Assembly: GCA_963971535.1 (NCBI GenBank)
Contig: OZ020587.1
Coordinates: 159,725,856 to 159,789,855, forward strand
Length of the DNA stretch: 64,000 nucleotides
Direction of reading: 5' to 3'
Source: Notolepis coatsorum
Taxonomy: Eukaryota; Chordata; Actinopteri; Aulopiformes; Paralepididae
Shown: in pieces, positions 10,198-21,079 of the stretch
Numbering within the stretch: the first letter of the stretch is position 1
How the letters are laid out: each line of letters opens with the position of its first letter
Position numbers and translations under genes: made by a program
Notes under the pieces: model-generated
Told to the model about the DNA's origin: nothing
Database searches by the model: none
The model's input: only the letters and a program-made list of their open reading frames with translations

Positions 10198-11824
10198 CAT
10201 TCAAGAGGCCGATCAGACGACCGAATCATGGTACGTGCCCCACCACAAGGTCCACCACAACGGCAAGGATCGTATTGTGTTTAACTGCAGCTACCAGATC
10301 GGATCACAAAATCTGAATAAAGAGCTCTTGCCCGGCCCAACACTCGGCCCCTCTCTACTAGGCGTGTTGCTACGTTTCCGCCAGAACAAGGTGGCCATCA
10401 GCGGCGACATCAAAGGGATGTTCCTGCAGGTGCGACTAGTGGAAGAGGACAAGCCCCTGCTGCGGTTCTTATGGAGAGAGAAGATCGGGGATGAGCAACC
10501 ATCCATCTATCAATGGGAAGTCCTCCCTTTCGGAACCACATGCAGCCCATGCTGTGCTACGTTCGCACTGCAAAAACATGTCGCAGAGGACCCAGCAGCT
10601 GACGAGGAGGTCCGACAAAGTGTAGAAAAGAGTTTCTACGTGGACAACTGTCTGCAAAGCGTCTCGACGCCAGAAGAGGCCGAGGCCCTCCTACTCAAGC
10701 TCCGCGCCTCCCTGATCAAAGGCGGCTTTGATCTCCGGCAGTGGGCCAGCAGCGACCCTCAAGTACTGCGCAGCCTCTCCCCAGAGGACAAGGCAGCAAG
10801 CAGCGAGACCTGGATGGCGACCATCCCAGGTGAAGCCCAAGAAATGACATTAGGACTAGTCTGGCGCTTCAAAACGGACTCGCTCCATTATAGACACACA
10901 CCCCTGACCAAGGAGCAGGGAAGGTCGATTTCACTACCGACCACAAGACGGAGTGTATACAGAACACTCGCCAGACAATATGACCCGTTGGGATGTATTC
11001 TACCTTACACCACCAGGGCAAAGATGATTGTACGAGAGCTGTGGGACAAGGACCAGGGCTGGGACGACCCCATACCCGACCACCTTGCTTCCACATGGAG
11101 AGAGTGGGAAACAGAACTCAGCTCGCTCCCAGGTGTCAACATACGCCGCAGCTACTTCCCACCCACAGTGCGGCTGGAGACGTGTCAGATGGACCTGCAC
11201 GTTTTCAGCGTCGCCTCCGAAGTAGCCTACGGTTCGGTGGCCTACTTGCGGGCCCGAGAGGAGGGAGGAGAAATACATACCGCCTTCATCCTGGCTCGTT
11301 CAAGAATAGCCCCCCGCAAGCAACAATCGATCCCGCGTCTAGAGCTCTGCGCAGCCCTAGTAGGAGTGCAACTCGCCACGTTAATCCAACGTGAACTCAC
11401 CATCCCGGTGCAAAGAACAATCCTGTGGTCAGACTCCATGACCGTACTCACATGGATCCAGTCCGATTCATGTAGATACAAGGTCTTCGTGGGAGTCAGA
11501 ATCACAGAGATCCAAGATCTAACAGAATCAGCATGCTGGAGGTACGTGGACACAAAACAGAACCCAGTAGACGTCATCACACGGGGAATGTCCCTGGATG
11601 ACCTCACACGTCACAATCTCTATAGTGACGGTCCCGAGTTCCTCAAGCTCCCGGAAGAAGAGTGGCCTACACCCACCCCACGGGAGGCTAGTCAAGAGGA
11701 GGCAGAGATGAAGAAATCTATGTTCTGTGGGTTGACGCACACACCAGTCCCCACAGACCCCAACATAGACGACTGCCCCACCCTTGAGTGCGCAGTTAAA
11801 GACATTCCTGTGGCACCACCCTGA
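10198..11824 (+). pseudogene. BEL1 Pol: reverse transcriptase and RNase H (frame shifted)
   Basis: This open frame (first ATG 10235) is shifted by one base relative to the Gag frame. It holds the RT core: the first catalytic Asp in ISGDIKGMFLQV near 10395, LPFGTTCSP near 10525, and the palm motif FYVDNC at 10634-10651, where the usual second Asp of YVDD is Asn. RNase H follows, with PRLELCAA near 11335, WSDSMTVL near 11425 and NPVDVITRG near 11565. The frame ends at 11824, overlapping the next piece. It would copy the RNA into DNA and remove the template, but it is split from Gag and from integrase, so this copy probably cannot make a full Pol protein. Confidence 0.85.
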
Positions 11825-13212
11825 GGTTCCCTCCACTACTGACATTAATGCAGCTAACTACGAAGAAGCAGAACTCCTTCTGCTACAGCGAGCCCAAAGA
11901 GACTCGTTCCCCGACGAGCTAGACTGTCTGCAGGGATCAAAGCCAGTCCCGTCAGACAGCAGACTGCTCCACTTGGCCCCTGAGCGCGACGCCCATAATC
12001 TCATCAGAGTGGGTGGTCGTCTGAGAAGGGCCCCAGACTTAACGGATGACGTCAAGTTCCCGATAGTTCTCAACAGCCGACACAAGGTCACAGAGCTCAT
12101 CATAAAGAAATACGACGAGGACGTGCACCACGCCGGGGCAGAGAGTCTTCGCTGAGATCAGACGTCGCTATTGGATACTGCAAGGAAGAGAAGCAGTACG
12201 ACGCTTCCAGCGGACCTGTCTAGACTGTCGCAAGTGGCGAGCACAGCCCAGTATACCCCGGATGGCTGACCTACCCCCCTGTCGCCTTCGACTCGGCGAC
12301 AAGCCCTTTCACTCCACCGGTATGGACTGCTTCGGCCCGCTGTATGTGAAGAAAGGAAGAGGGACGGAGAAGCGGTGGGGTATTGTATTCAAATGCATGA
12401 CCACCCGAGCGATACACATAGAACTCCTTCCAACCATGAGTACGGACTCATTCCTTATGGCCTTCCGGAGATTCACAGCGCGGAAAGGAAAACCGTCTAT
12501 ATTATTGTCTGATCACGGGACAAACTTCAAAGGCGGAGAAAGAGAGCTGAGAGAGAGCTTCCAAGCTATGGGCCCAGAACTTAAGACCCACCTCGCCCCC
12601 TCTCAGATTGATTTCCAGTTTAACCCCCCGAATGCCCCTCACTTCGGGGGAACTTGGGAACGAGAAGTACGTTCAATAAAGACAGCCCTGTACGCCATGC
12701 TTGGGGCCCAGACCGTGGCGGAAGAAGTCCTCACGGAGATCGAGGGAGTATTGAACTCAAAGCCCCTCGGTTACGTCTCAAGTGATGTAGCAGATGTCGA
12801 CCCAGTCACCCCCAACACTCTCTTGATGGTGCGGCTGGACCCCGCGCTCCCACAGACAGTGTACAGACCTGAGGAAGCGAACGGCCGAAGAATGTGGAGG
12901 TACAGTCAAGTATTGGCTGACAAGTTTTGGAACAGTTTCCTCCTCCACTATCTACCGTCTCTACAGACCCGCCAGAAATGGGTAAAAGAAAGAGACAATT
13001 TGACGGAGGGCACAGTCGTCATGATTATCGACCAGTCACTACCCCGAGCTATGTGGCCGGCCGGCCGCGTAAGCAAAGTGATCACTGGTGCCGACGGAAA
13101 GGTCAGAGCGGCAGAAGTGCTCGTCCAGGGACGGACATACACCCGACCCGTGGCGAGGCTGATAGAGTTGCCAAGGCTCCCGACTCTCTTAATGATGACC
13201 ATGACCCCCTGA
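11784..13212 (+). pseudogene. BEL1 integrase, broken into two frames
   Basis: The first part (11784-12155) carries the region before the integrase, including RVGGRLRRAPDL and the start of the His/Cys zinc-binding domain (DEDVHHAG). A frame change near 12150 separates it from the second part (12262-13212). The second part has the DDE-type core: GMDCFGPLY near 12320, LLSDHGTNF near 12505 and GGTWEREVRS near 12645. The C-terminal part includes MWPAGRVSKV near 13050. The enzyme would insert the cDNA into the genome. The position after RNase H is the BEL/Pao order. Confidence 0.85.
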
Positions 13213-13302
13213 CTTTGTGAATTGCCCTACTCCTCACAAAGGACATTGAGTAGTGGACAAGGCGGCTAATCTGTCTCTGCTTATCTAATTAGGTGCGGAC
13301 TA

Positions 13303-13315
13303 ATTAGGAGGCGGC
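13303..13315 (+). other. BEL1 purine-rich tract before the 3' LTR
   Basis: TTAGGAGGCGGC abuts the TG of the 3' LTR at 13316 and is the expected position of the plus-strand primer. The run is short and imperfect. BEL2 has a similar sequence at 52030-52042 (minus strand). Confidence 0.5.
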
Positions 13316-14646
13316 TGTTACAAAGGGTCAGATTAAACCGAATATATATATTTATTACTTGAGATATATTGTATAATATTTGTATATCGTCTGATATCCC
13401 TTGTATATTCTTTGTACATATACACGGAATATCCCTTTACCTAGGTACAGGCCAGACCATAATATTCGTTCTCCTATTGGACAGCGACCCCCTAGGCGCC
13501 AACGGCCATACCCCCAATGTCTAGTTCAAAGTCACCGCTAAGACATGTCTCAACATGCCCAGGTTTGCGCAGTAATACGAGACAGAAATGAGGTTGGCAC
13601 TAGATTATTCATCTTACGTATAAATACGTTGCAGGTGGATACAGCAGTTAGTTACCCCAACAAGTTGAAGCCTTCACCACGATACAACGTGCTGTGAAGT
13701 GGGCCCGTTTTTGCCCCTAAATAGAGCCTTGAGACCGCGTGCGAATTGATAGCTAAAGTGTCAGAGTTTAACGCTGTATCGTCGAGTTCGACTTATTCTA
13801 TTATAAAGTAATAGTCTATTATGTATAGTGTATCGTGCGGCTACCGTTCTACAGTGACCAGCATTACCACCGTTTCATCGTACCGAGCTAGTGCGCTTAT
13901 CCAGGCTGGGCGGCCTAACCTTGTGCCGCCATCCGAGGAGCCCTAGACGAGAACCGTGTGGATATGTACACTGGATAACCTACACCGACGAATGCAGAGC
14001 CCTTTTCGGCTGGATTATATTGCTTTGGTACTGTGGCTGCTGGAGCAGAGAACCGTCTACCCCCACTACCGTGTGGGATCTACCCTGTGAGGAGCCCCGT
14101 CGAGCCCGCCTCTAGGACCCAGAGGCTGGCTAGCTTTCATCCATGCTGCAGTGCATACCGGAGTATAGCTGTTGCTTTGTCTAAGGACCAAGGGATTATT
14201 GCACCGTCTCCTGTACCTGGAGTCTCTTTATTCCTCGTTGATCCAGACTTTTGCTCCCGACAATTCCTCTCCCCTGCTGGCTTACAACCGGAGGGAACCC
14301 CCTTAGTATCTCCAGCTGACCTACGACTGTGCCTTATATAATTCTTATGCTACAGGTGGTATTAATTATTCCCATCGTAATATGCTCATGGACTTACGCT
14401 CTTGACCTATTCATGCACATTCTTCGCCATACAAGCGCGACCCTAATTCTCAATACTGTACTCTAATATTGCTGCTCTTCTAATAAATATTCCAAACAGG
14501 ACTTTCTTTGTTAAGCCGTGTTATTGTGTGGGTGTTCATCATATATACCGTGTACTGTATGGCCAGTAATTAAAGTACATAACTCAGTAGTGGTTTAATG
14601 ATACCATACTCTCAATACAGTCAGGGAATTGTACCCCTCAGTTACA
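13316..14646 (+). repeat. BEL1 3' LTR (1331 bp, intact)
   Basis: It starts TGTTACAAAGGGTC and ends CCTCAGTTACA. It serves as the uninterrupted reference for the split 5' LTR and shows the empty site of the solo LTR. TATAAATA at 13619-13626 is a likely TATA box. AATAAA at 14482-14487 could serve as a polyadenylation signal, but this is unproven. Confidence 0.93.
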
Positions 14647-14651
14647 AGTTG

Positions 14652-15010
14652 GTTGGTACCATAATACAGAGAGAGAAATTACCCAACCCCTAACATGCCC
14701 GAGTTGACCACTCGGGCAACCCTTAACCCTTACTAAGTAGCTTCCTTTTCGAGCTCGAAATATGTCCACATCACTGTGAGGAATCATATTTCCTTTACCT
14801 CTACTCTATACTACCTGAGGTGTGTGACCGTTGGTACAAGAGAAATCAAAAATCAAACATGAACATCAAATATAAATCAAGTGTGTGAACTGTTAAGCAT
14901 TGGTATTACAGTACATGTCTTATGTCCACCTAGAATGTAACTTTTGGTACACTTTTAGAGAGCTGTTTAGCCCTCAAAATACATGTGTGAAAGTGTATAT
15001 ACACACATAC

Positions 15011-15041
<31 letters not shown>

Positions 15042-15180
15042 TAGAAAGTATACAAAAAAAACAACAAAAAACATACATTTCACTTGATTCATTTTATTTT
15101 TATTTTTTATTTTTTTATAAACAATCATTCGTTGACATTCAAAAGTCAACTGATTAGCTGGTAACCTAATTTTCTACACT
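14652..15180. other. Intron sequence between BEL1 and the next LINE, no gene seen
   Basis: This is AT-rich sequence with a short TA/CA microsatellite at about 14998-15045. It is the right-hand continuation of the site into which BEL1 jumped, so it may be the displaced 5' part of the L1 at 1-4166. No ORF1-like frame is visible to support that. Confidence 0.5.
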
Positions 15181-15315
15181 GAAGACTATACGGCATGGCA
15201 CGCGGCCACACTAGAGCACCATCCCTCTGCTACAAAAAAGGGAAATAGTGTCTCACAAACACTGGAAATAGACACAGGGGAGAACCAAACAGTTGCAAAC
15301 TTCTATCATACAGGA

Positions 15316-15555
15316 ATGATAGTGATTCAGGGCAACACAAGTCCCTTTGAGAAAGACTTCCCCAGAATCAGAGAAACGGCACTAAAGAAAATAAGCAGTG
15401 AAGACCCACCCACAACAGACCATTGCTGCTTCACCGAGATAAAACAAATGAAGGAGATGTTTTCAAAGATAGAACACAAACAAGTGGAAATCGAGCAAAA
15501 AATTACAGCCAGCCAGGCCAGCACTGTGTCTCAGGGCTGCGGAGGAAAAATATGA
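15316..15555 (+). pseudogene. Fragment upstream of the LINE endonuclease
   Basis: This 79-codon frame begins with MIVIQGNTSPFEKDF and runs into a helical, coiled-coil-like stretch (EMFSKIEHKQVEIEQKI). By position it is the part of the LINE protein before the endonuclease. The frame upstream of the ATG also looks related (VANFYHTG), so the real start is probably lost. It ends in unrelated sequence. Function is unknown. Confidence 0.45.
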
Positions 15556-15689
15556 TTTCGATCACAGATTTTTGAAATATTGATATTAAAGACGAGTTAG
15601 GGCATCCTCGGCAACTTTAGCATGGCTAGGAAAGACACCTAAACACGTTTTCGGCACTTAAAGTGTTAATATTTTTTTTTTGGCTTCCC

Positions 15690-16913
15690 CTGTTATTTTA
15701 CCCACGCGACGCCACTGCTGTGGGGACCTCAATGCCAGGACAGGACGAGAACCTGACACTCTCAGCACACAGGGAGACAAACACCTACCAGGAGGCGGTA
15801 ACATCCCCTCCCAAATATGCCCCCCCAGAAAGAACTATGACCAAACAACAAATAAACATGGGTCACAACTTATACAGCTCTGTCGCTCGCTGGGACTGTA
15901 CATAGTTAACGGTAGGCTCCGAGGGGACACTTATGGTAGGTACACATATAGCTCATCTCTGGGTAAGGGCCCGCGTCCACCTAGCGCATATTTCTCCGTG
16001 AAACATGCTGGGAGTGCGCCGGCAGAGCTGGCTTGAAGCGCATCTTGTAGATGACAGAAATAAATCTACAGCCATGCCGCGGTTTTGCACATATTATAGC
16101 ATATTTGAATAACTTTATTGTATATTAATTATATATATAGTTATTGCCTGACACCACAGTTCGCCCTTTGCTTTTTATTAGCTTTTTAGTAGTGTATTCG
16201 TGTAGTTATTATTATTAGTTTTGTCGCGAATCTCAATGGTCTGTGGGAGACAGCCAGACAGGCAGGCAGCTCCGGTGTCAGGTTACAAACAGAGTGGTAG
16301 ATGAATGGCTGTGATTGGTTGTCTGAAAATGAGCTCCAGCGCATCGCTCTGAAAGTTCAGAAAGTTTCAACTTTCGGCGGCACAAAAAAGCTGAGAAAAG
16401 AAGCCGACGGCAGCGCACTTCCTAGAGGCGGCCGCATGCGGCCGCATGCGCTCCCTCCCCATTGGAATACATTGAAAACAGATGCGTGCGGTCAGAAATA
16501 TGCGCCAAGTGGACGCGGGCCCTAACAGTACAGTAGACTATTTTATCACCGACCTCAGCCTAGAGTCTCTCAGAGCGTTCACAGTCAGCCAGCAAACACC
16601 CCTGTCAGACCACAGCAAAACCACTATCTACCTGAATAGATCAACACCCAACCAGGAAATACCAAAACCAAACAAACTACACACTATTAAAAAACACTAC
16701 AAATGGAAAGAAAGTAGTATGGAAGCATTCCAATCCGCTATCAAGCTACAAAAAGTCCAATCCAAATTAGACCAATTCCTAGAAAAAAACTTCCAACACA
16801 ACAGCAAAAGTGTAAACGGGGCGGTAGAAAACCTCAATAACATATTTTACCTTACAGCTTCCTTATCCAACCTAAAGGCCTCAAATAGGAAAGCGAGGAA
16901 CATTTTTAATTAA
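15690..16913 (+). pseudogene. LINE endonuclease, split by a MITE
   Basis: The left part (to 15966) contains GDLNARTG, a core motif of APE-type endonucleases, and ends in GRYTYSSSLG. The right part (from 16523) resumes with STVDYFITDLSL and LSDHSKTTIYL, the C-terminal catalytic Ser-Asp-His region. Skipping the MITE and one TAA duplication (559 bp) leaves both halves in the same frame, so this was one gene before the insertion. The same frame continues to a TAA at 16911-16913 and then into the RT frame at 16917, so a single stop separates endonuclease and RT. The N-terminal endonuclease motifs are missing. Confidence 0.8.
15967..16522. mobile_element. PIF/Harbinger-like MITE (556 bp)
   Basis: The left end GGGCCCGCGTCCACCTAGCG and the inverted right end (GGGCCCGCGTCCACTTGGCG) match over about 29 bases with two differences. 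The flanks are a 3-bp duplication TAA (15964-15966 and 16523-16525), as expected of PIF/Harbinger. The interior has a GCGGCCGCATGC palindrome repeat near 16430-16450 and no transposase frame, so it depends on an autonomous relative. Confidence 0.85.
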
Positions 16914-16916
16914 AAT

Positions 16917-19280
16917 ATGCATGACAAATGGTATGATAATGATTGTAAAAATCTCAGGAAGAAATTAAGGAACCTATCAAACCAAAAACACAGAGACCCA
17001 GACAACCAGAACACACGTCTCCAATACAGTGAAACACTGAAACACTACAAAAACAGTCAGAAAAAAAGGGACCAACATGTTAGAAACCAGCTACAAGATA
17101 TAGAGGAATCCATAAAAACAAACAACTTCTGGGAAAACTGGAACAAACTAAACAAAGTACACCACAAGGAGCTACCCATCCAAAATGGAGATGTATGGGT
17201 AAACCACTTCTCCAATCTCTTTAGCCCAATACAAAAAAATGAACAGCAAAAACACATACAAGACAAACTACAAAGCCTGGAGTCAACCATAAAAGACTAC
17301 CAGAACCCGCTAGACTCCCCAATTACACTACAAGAACTACAGGACAAAATAAAATCACTTAAAACCAAGAAGGCCTGCGGAGCGGATGGTATCCTAAATG
17401 AAATGATCATGTTCACAGACTCCAAATTCCAATTGGCTATACTAAAACTCCTTAACATTGTCCTTAGCTCCGGGATCTTCCCCAATATCTGGAACCAAGG
17501 ACTCATAACACCGCTCCACAAAAAGGGAGACAAATACGACCCAAACAATTACCGTGGGATCTGTGTCAACAGCAACCTTGGAAAAATCCTCTGTATGATC
17601 ATTAACCACAGACTCATACATTTCCTCACAAACAACAATACCTTGAGCAAATCACAGATTGGCTTCCTACCAAATCACCGTACAACAGACCACATTCTCA
17701 CCCTCAGCACCCTAATCGACAACCAAATAAATAAAAATAAAAGCAAAGTATACTCCTGTTTCGTTGACTTCCAAAAAGCATTTGACTCAATTTGGCACGA
17801 GGGTCTGCTGTACAAACTGTTAGATAGTGGCATTGGAGGGAAAACCTACGACCTCATAAAGTCAATGTACACCAACAACACATGTGCTGTGAGGATTGAG
17901 GGAAAACACACCGACTTCTTCCCTCAACGCCGTGGGGTTAGACAGGGGTGCAGTTTGAGTCCAACCCTCTTCAACATATACATAAATGAACTGGCAAAAA
18001 CATTAGAACAAACTGCAGCACCTGGCATCCCCCTAGCAAACACAGAAGTCAAATGCCTACTGTTTGCAGATGACCTGGTGCTGCTGTCCCCAACAAAAGA
18101 AGGGCTACAACAGCACCTTGACCTTCTGCACAAATTCTCCCAGACATGGGCACTGACAGTAAACCTAAACAAAACTAAAATTATGATATTCCAAAAAAGG
18201 CCCAGCCTACAACAACAAAAACACAAATTCCTCCTAGACACAATTTCCTTAGAACACACAAAAAACTACACATATCTCGGCCTAAACATCAGTGCTACAG
18301 GGAACTTCAATCAAGCTGTGAACGACCTGAGAGACAAAGCAAGAAGGGCTTTCTATGCCATAAAAAGGAACATCAAGTTAGACATTCCAATCAAAATCTG
18401 GCTCAAAATATTAGACTCCGTCATAGAACCGATTTCCCTATATGGTTGTGAAATCTGGGGCCCACTTGCAAACCAAGACTTCACCAAATGGGACAAACAC
18501 TCAATTGAGACTCTGCACGCAGAATTTTGCAAATCCATTCTCCGCACCCAACAGAAAAAGCCAAATAATGCATGCAGAGCAGAACTAGGAAGATACCCAC
18601 TAATCATCAAAATTCAAAAAAGAGCATTCAAATTCCACAATCACCTAAAAGAAAGCGACCCAGACACACTCCACAACATAGCCCTCACCCACAGAGAGAC
18701 CCTCGATAGATGCCCACTCAGCCAGATGGTTCTGGGACTCTGCTCACAAACACAAGCAGAGCCACCAGACAGAAACCACAATGGACTAAATCTAATTATA
18801 AGAAAACAAAAAGAAAACTATCTGACACATTGGAAAGAAACAACCCAAAACCAGAGCAAATTAAAATGCTATTTGGCCCTAAACAGAGAGTACACAGTGG
18901 CAGAATACCTGAGCACTGTGACTGACCCAAAACTAAGAAGATCCTTGACTAGGTACAGACTCAGCGAGCACAGCCTAGCCATTGAGAAAGGCCGCCATAG
19001 GCAGACCTGGCTCCCAAGCGAAGACAGACTATGCACCCACTGCACACAAGATGAGGTGGAAACCGAGCTCCACTTCCTAACAACCTGCCCCCTATACCAA
19101 GACATCAGAGACATATACTTCCCACAAATTGCAAACACCCAAAGAGACTTTGAAAACATGGACAATAACTCAAAACTCCCATACCTACTGGGAGAAATAC
19201 AAGAATGTGCAAACACAGCAGCAAGATTTGTGAGCTGCTGTGACAAGAAAAGGACATCCAGCGGAATGCAACCACCATAA
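16917..19280 (+). CDS. LINE reverse transcriptase (I/Nimb-like), long open frame
   Basis: This is a 787-codon uninterrupted frame; the ATG at 16917 is only the first Met after the TAA at 16911, not the original start. RT motifs in order: TPLHKKGDKYDPNNYRGI near 17510, FVDFQKAFDSIWHEGLLYK near 17760, RRGVRQGCSLSPTLFNIYI near 17930, and the catalytic FADDLVLL at 18063-18086. A thumb region with YTYLGLNIS and LYGCEIWGP follows. A C-terminal Cys/His motif, CTHCTQDEVETELHFLTTC, lies at about 19033-19089. The protein would perform target-primed reverse transcription. I see no internal break, so the RT half of this copy is unusually well preserved. Confidence 0.85.
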   Translation: MHDKWYDNDCKNLRKKLRNLSNQKHRDPDNQNTRLQYSETLKHYKNSQKKRDQHVRNQLQDIEESIKTNNFWENWNKLNKVHHKELPIQNGDVWVNHFSNLFSPIQKNEQQKHIQDKLQSLESTIKDYQNPLDSPITLQELQDKIKSLKTKKACGADGILNEMIMFTDSKFQLAILKLLNIVLSSGIFPNIWNQGLITPLHKKGDKYDPNNYRGICVNSNLGKILCMIINHRLIHFLTNNNTLSKSQIGFLPNHRTTDHILTLSTLIDNQINKNKSKVYSCFVDFQKAFDSIWHEGLLYKLLDSGIGGKTYDLIKSMYTNNTCAVRIEGKHTDFFPQRRGVRQGCSLSPTLFNIYINELAKTLEQTAAPGIPLANTEVKCLLFADDLVLLSPTKEGLQQHLDLLHKFSQTWALTVNLNKTKIMIFQKRPSLQQQKHKFLLDTISLEHTKNYTYLGLNISATGNFNQAVNDLRDKARRAFYAIKRNIKLDIPIKIWLKILDSVIEPISLYGCEIWGPLANQDFTKWDKHSIETLHAEFCKSILRTQQKKPNNACRAELGRYPLIIKIQKRAFKFHNHLKESDPDTLHNIALTHRETLDRCPLSQMVLGLCSQTQAEPPDRNHNGLNLIIRKQKENYLTHWKETTQNQSKLKCYLALNREYTVAEYLSTVTDPKLRRSLTRYRLSEHSLAIEKGRHRQTWLPSEDRLCTHCTQDEVETELHFLTTCPLYQDIRDIYFPQIANTQRDFENMDNNSKLPYLLGEIQECANTAARFVSCCDKKRTSSGMQPP

Positions 19281-19436
19281 AGACTGTAAAAGAAATTCCA
19301 TCTGTAATGTACTGATTTCTAATGTCTGATTTCTTTTGTTTTCTCTGTTTGATTGTTTTGTTTAGTTTGGCTTTGGCAATGTAAACGTATGTTTCCTATG
19401 TCAATAAAACCCATTTGAATTGAATTGAATTGAATG

Positions 19437-19445
19437 GAGAGAGAG

Positions 19446-19500
<55 letters not shown>

Positions 19501-19565
19501 CACACACACACCCAGAGAGAGACACACAGAGAGACACACACACACACACACACACACACAGAGAG

Positions 19566-19600
<35 letters not shown>

Positions 19601-19806
19601 CACACACACATACACACACACACAGAGAGAGACACACACAGAGACACACACATAGAGACACACACACACACAGAGACACACAGAGACACACACACAGAGA
19701 CACACACACACACACGCACACACACACACAGAGAGACACACACAGAGACACACACACACACAGAGACACACACACAGAGAGAGAGAGACACACACACACA
19801 CACACA
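19437..19806. repeat. Compound GA/CA microsatellite
   Basis: GA runs followed by mixed CA and GA blocks directly abut the 3' tail of the LINE. Long frames in this tract (Cys/Val/Ser on one strand, Glu/Arg/Thr/His on the other) are products of the dinucleotide repeat and not genes. Confidence 0.95.
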
Positions 19807-20450
19807 GAGGTAAATACTATTAACTGGGATGAGGGTATCATGCCATCATTGTAAATGAGCTGGAAAATGATTCCGCCGCAATGACAGATTTGATTCCGCA
19901 GCTAAACCCCCCTGCGGTCTCTGGGACAAACGGCAGGACCTCGGCGCTCCCTCTCCGTCTGCGGTGCTGCCGATTCACGCCTCGCTTCTCTGCGTTCTCT
20001 TTTTTTTATATTTAAAAAGTATGATCTGCGACCACTGTGTGTATGTGTATGAAATTGCTGTTAAACGGCGTCTTGTTTTGTAAAGCCTGTCGCCGCTGTA
20101 AATGAGGGTAACCTCTGTGTCTCACGAGTTGAAATAAAAGGTTATTTTTTATTACCGTCGCTGGTCTGGAGCGGTCGCATCTAGAGAGCCTGCTTTCTCT
20201 CCGAAGTTAAATCGACTCTAAATGAAAGTGAAACTTAAGCTACTCTGTACTGTGACCGATAAGAATAGCCGACGCTTCAGTTTATAATGTTGTCCGACAC
20301 GCTTAGTGTTTTATAAATTAGTGTTTTTTATTTGATGAACGTGGGCACTGATGTGCGAAAATTAACTAAATGGGTTTTATTTCTATATATAAAAAAAATA
20401 AACTTGGTGGAGCCTGAACACCAAGTGACACCCGTATCGCCGACCACCGC
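19807..20450. other. Unique intron sequence, nothing recognised
   Basis: Ordinary-composition sequence with no exon, RNA gene or terminal repeats that I can identify. Conserved dynein-chain motifs expected downstream of exon C were looked for here and not found. Confidence 0.6.
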
Positions 20451-21062
20451 GACAAGCCTATCGGAGGGCTCTCTCTCTCACCGCGACAAGCCTATCGGAG
20501 GGCTCTCTCTCTCACCACGACAAGCCTATCGGAGGGCTCTCTCTCTCACCACGACAAGCCTATTGGAGGGCTCTCTCTCACCACGACAAGCCTATCGGAG
20601 GGCTCTCTCTCTCACCACGACAAGCCTATCGGAGGGCTCTCTCTCTCTCACCACGACAAGCCTATCGGAGGGCTCTCTCTCTCTCACCACGACAAGCCTA
20701 TTGGAGGGCTCTCTCTCTCACCACGACAAGCCTATCGGAGGGCTCTCTCTCTCACCACGACAAGCCGATTGGAGGGCTCTCTCTCTCACCACGACAAGCC
20801 TATCGGAGGGCTCTCTCTCTCACCGCGACAAGCCTATTGGAGGGCTCTCTCTCTCACCGCGACAAGCCTATTGGAGGGCTCTCTCTCTCTCTCACCGCGA
20901 CAAGCCTATCGGAGGGCTCTCTCTCTCACCACGACAAGCCTATTGGAGGGCTCTCTCTCTCTCACCACGACAAGCCTATTGGAGGGCTCTCTCGCTCACC
21001 ACAACAAGCCTATTGGAGGGCTCTCTCTCTCACCACGACAAGCCTATTTGGAGGGCTCTCCT
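20450..21062 (+). repeat. 34-bp minisatellite (about 18 copies)
   Basis: The unit is close to CACCACGACAAGCCTATCGG plus AGGGCTCTCTCTCT. Variation is mainly C/T at one site (TATCGG or TATTGG), G/A in CACCGCGAC or CACCACGAC, and the number of CT pairs. Because the unit has no stop in several frames, long frames appear across it; they are artefacts. Confidence 0.93.
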
Positions 21063-21079
21063 TTCGAACGAAGTTATGT

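Larger units (their letters stand above)
4167..14646 (+). mobile_element. BEL1: complete BEL/Pao LTR retrotransposon with nested solo LTR
   Basis: The element runs from TG at 4167 to CA at 14646 and is flanked by a 5-bp target duplication AGTTG (4162-4166 and 14647-14651). The order is 5' LTR, tRNA-Tyr primer-binding site, Gag, protease, reverse transcriptase, RNase H, integrase, purine-rich tract, 3' LTR. The protease-RT-RH-integrase order with integrase last, together with the Gag and protease types, places it in BEL/Pao. The 3' LTR is 1331 bp. The 5' LTR is also exactly 1331 bp once the inserted solo LTR (1272 bp) and its 4-bp duplication are removed, and I counted only about four substitutions between them, so the insertion is recent. 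The pol region nevertheless has three frame changes. Confidence 0.95.
15180..19436 (+). mobile_element. I/Nimb-like LINE carrying a MITE
   Basis: A non-LTR element on the plus strand: a coiled-coil-like fragment (15316-15555), an APE-type endonuclease split by a MITE, and a long reverse-transcriptase frame (16917-19280). It ends in a short 3' UTR with AATAAA at 19402 and tandem GAATT units (to about 19434). Short tandem repeats at the 3' end, together with the RT and C-terminal Cys/His motif, suggest the I superfamily (Nimb-like). The 5' limit is uncertain, because 15556-15690 has no recognisable LINE sequence and may be a deletion or another insertion. Confidence 0.75.
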
